The notes under the pieces were generated by a model, which was given only the letters and a program-made list of their open reading frames with translations, did no database searches and was not told the origin of the DNA. From NCBI GenBank assembly GCA_943348955.1, contig CALQZE010000014.1, forward strand, positions 1 through 7,071: a DNA stretch of 7,071 nt, given 5' to 3'. This document shows, one piece after another, positions 5,741 to 7,071 of the stretch. Positions within the stretch are counted from its first letter, which is position 1. Every line of letters starts with the position of its first letter. The position numbers and the translations under genes are program-made. Origin of the DNA: Candidatus Uhrbacteria bacterium RIFOXYB12_FULL_58_10. GTDB taxonomy: Bacteria > Patescibacteriota > Patescibacteriia > UBA9934 > GWF2-40-263.

Positions 5741-7069
5741 TTACTCTTGCATCACGCGAATCAATTCTTCAATCGTCGTTTCAAAATTTAAGATCTTTCG
5801 CACACCATCAAGAGCGATCGGAGTCATTCCTTCTTTTCGTGCAAGATCTTCAATATCCGTACTGCTTGCATGCGTCAAAATCTTTTCTTGAATGGCGGGA
5901 GAATTTTGTAAAACTTCATAAATTCCGATTCGGCCCTTATACCCTGTCCCGTTACAAGAATCACACGTTCCAACTTGTGCGACCTCGATTTTCGTTTTTG
6001 TTCCAAACAATGCTGTCAATACTTCGAGACCAAAGACCTGTTCGAAATCGCTTTTCAAAATCTCTTTTTTTGTCACACATTCTACACAGACACGTCGCAC
6101 AAGACGTTGCGCAATCGCACAGATGAGTGTGGAAGCCATCAAAAACGGTTCCACCCCCATATCAATCATACGCGGAATAGTGGTTGCCGCATCATTTGTG
6201 TGTAAAGTCGACAAAAGTTTATGTCCGGTCATTGCTGCGTTCACGGCAATTTTTGCTGTTTCTTGATCACGAATTTCCCCCACCATAATAATGTCCGGGT
6301 CTTGTCGTAAAAGTGAGCGGAGACCTGTTGCAAATGTTAATTTCGCCACACGATCCACCTGACTTTGATTCACCCCTTCAATTTCAAATTCAACCGGATC
6401 TTCAATCGTTGAAATATTTACCTCACGTTGATTCAAAACCTCCAAAATTGCGTAAACGGTAGTGGTTTTTCCAGAACCCGTAGGCCCCGTTGCAAGTAAC
6501 ATTCCCCAAGGTTTACGAATAGCGTGTTGAACGCGCAAAAGATCTTCAGGAGAAAATCCGAGTTGTTCCAATGATAATTTGTGAGATTGGCTCGAGAGTA
6601 AACGTAAAACGGCCTTCTCGCCAAACTCCGTCGGAAGAACCGAAACACGAACATCTACATCCCCTACGGTATTTGTGTATTTAAAACGACCATCTTGCGG
6701 AGCGTGATGCTCGTCCGTTCTCATGCTTGTCAAAATTTTTAAACGCGCAATCAATTGCACATGAAGAGGAAACTTCACCTCAAATTCATCATGTAAAATT
6801 CCGTCAATACGAACCCGAACAATTCCATGATCTTTCCAAGGTTCCATATGAACATCAGACGCACGAATCAGGTGGGCAAAATTCATAAGCCCGTCAAACA
6901 AATTCACAACCGCATCTTTGCTTTTTTCTCCGTATGCTTTTTCAATCAATGCAAGCACTTCATCTTTCAATGGTCTTTCCTGACTCAATGAAAGCGTTTT
7001 TTTTGAAGCGGCAGGAGATTTTACAACGGATTTTGTTTTTGAAACGGTTGTTGTTTTTGATTTCGGCAT
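5741..7069 (-). CDS. pilB: Type IV pilus extension ATPase PilB (GspE/PulE family), possibly 5'-truncated
   Basis: PilB is the cytoplasmic hexameric ATPase that drives pilus extension. The 442 visible residues contain the N2 domain (about 60-150, with SDVHMEP and APQDGRF), Walker A GPTGSGKT (195-202), the Asp box EDPVEFE (223-229), Walker B DPDIIMVGEIRD with Glu265, and the His box TGHKLLSTLHTND (281-293). A four-cysteine metal site follows (C328-x2-C331, C369-x2-C372), then GYKGRIGIYEVL. The cysteine pairs mark PilB/GspE rather than the retraction ATPase PilT, which lacks them. The first ~30 residues are rich in Lys, Ser, Thr and Val and carry no fold; the usual N1 domain is absent. The ATG at 7069 is 2 bases from the window edge, so it may be a true start or an internal Met in a linker of a longer protein. 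The stop is TAA; pilC follows after 1 base. Confidence 0.93.
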   Translation of the reverse strand: MPKSKTTTVSKTKSVVKSPAASKKTLSLSQERPLKDEVLALIEKAYGEKSKDAVVNLFDGLMNFAHLIRASDVHMEPWKDHGIVRVRIDGILHDEFEVKFPLHVQLIARLKILTSMRTDEHHAPQDGRFKYTNTVGDVDVRVSVLPTEFGEKAVLRLLSSQSHKLSLEQLGFSPEDLLRVQHAIRKPWGMLLATGPTGSGKTTTVYAILEVLNQREVNISTIEDPVEFEIEGVNQSQVDRVAKLTFATGLRSLLRQDPDIIMVGEIRDQETAKIAVNAAMTGHKLLSTLHTNDAATTIPRMIDMGVEPFLMASTLICAIAQRLVRRVCVECVTKKEILKSDFEQVFGLEVLTALFGTKTKIEVAQVGTCDSCNGTGYKGRIGIYEVLQNSPAIQEKILTHASSTDIEDLARKEGMTPIALDGVRKILNFETTIEELIRVMQE

Positions 7070-7071
7070 AC

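Noticed and set aside
1..7071. Alternative code with TGA read as Gly (Gracilibacteria/Absconditabacteria)
   Set aside because: TGA stops end pilC and pilD exactly at family-appropriate lengths and next to the following start or promoter, and no in-frame TGA occurs within any gene.
1..7071. CRISPR array, insertion sequence, tRNA or integrase/attachment site
   Set aside because: No spaced direct repeats, transposase motifs, terminal inverted repeats or tRNA-like cloverleaf were seen; genes fill nearly all of the window.

Overview
The window is a compact, almost entirely minus-strand block, most likely from a member of the Candidate Phyla Radiation (Patescibacteria). The taxon is inferred from four things: the short PilB/PilC proteins, the set of one-domain prepilin-like genes packed 1 to 7 bases apart, the VirB2/TrbC-like membrane proteins, and the near absence of Shine-Dalgarno sites. 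TGA ends pilC and pilD, so the TGA=Gly code of Gracilibacteria/Absconditabacteria does not apply here. No 16S rRNA or other marker is present to confirm the phylum.

Reading in transcription order (right to left), 7069 to 1501 is a type IV pilus assembly operon. It encodes the PilB-type extension ATPase (truncated by, or starting right at, the window edge), the PilC inner-membrane platform protein, four prepilin-like proteins (GspH/FimT-like, PilV-like with an extra C-terminal beta-rich region, PilW-like, and PilX-like without the usual Glu5), and PilD, the peptidase that would process them. The set is enough for processing pilins and driving extension, but no major pilin, PilT retraction ATPase or PilM/N/O is visible here.

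A 72-base gap (1429-1500) carries a near-consensus sigma70-type promoter and the only convincing Shine-Dalgarno site of the window. It starts a second unit, rpsU (bS21) followed by yqeY, the familiar rpsU-yqeY neighbourhood. The yqeY frame does not stop where the family normally ends. It runs without a break into a signal-peptide-like segment and a two-helix VirB2/TrbC-like membrane protein, and then ends at a strong, symmetric hairpin terminator (365-399).

Beyond the terminator, a further VirB2/TrbC-like gene (start at 264) runs off the left edge. Its signal peptide and first helix resemble the membrane half of the yqeY fusion, so the two look like paralogues. The YqeY-VirB2-like fusion is the most unusual item. 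It may be a real gene fusion, a two-start arrangement or an assembly error.

The longest gene-free stretch is 145 bases (265-409), so no large region is unexplained. The plus strand carries no gene I can support.
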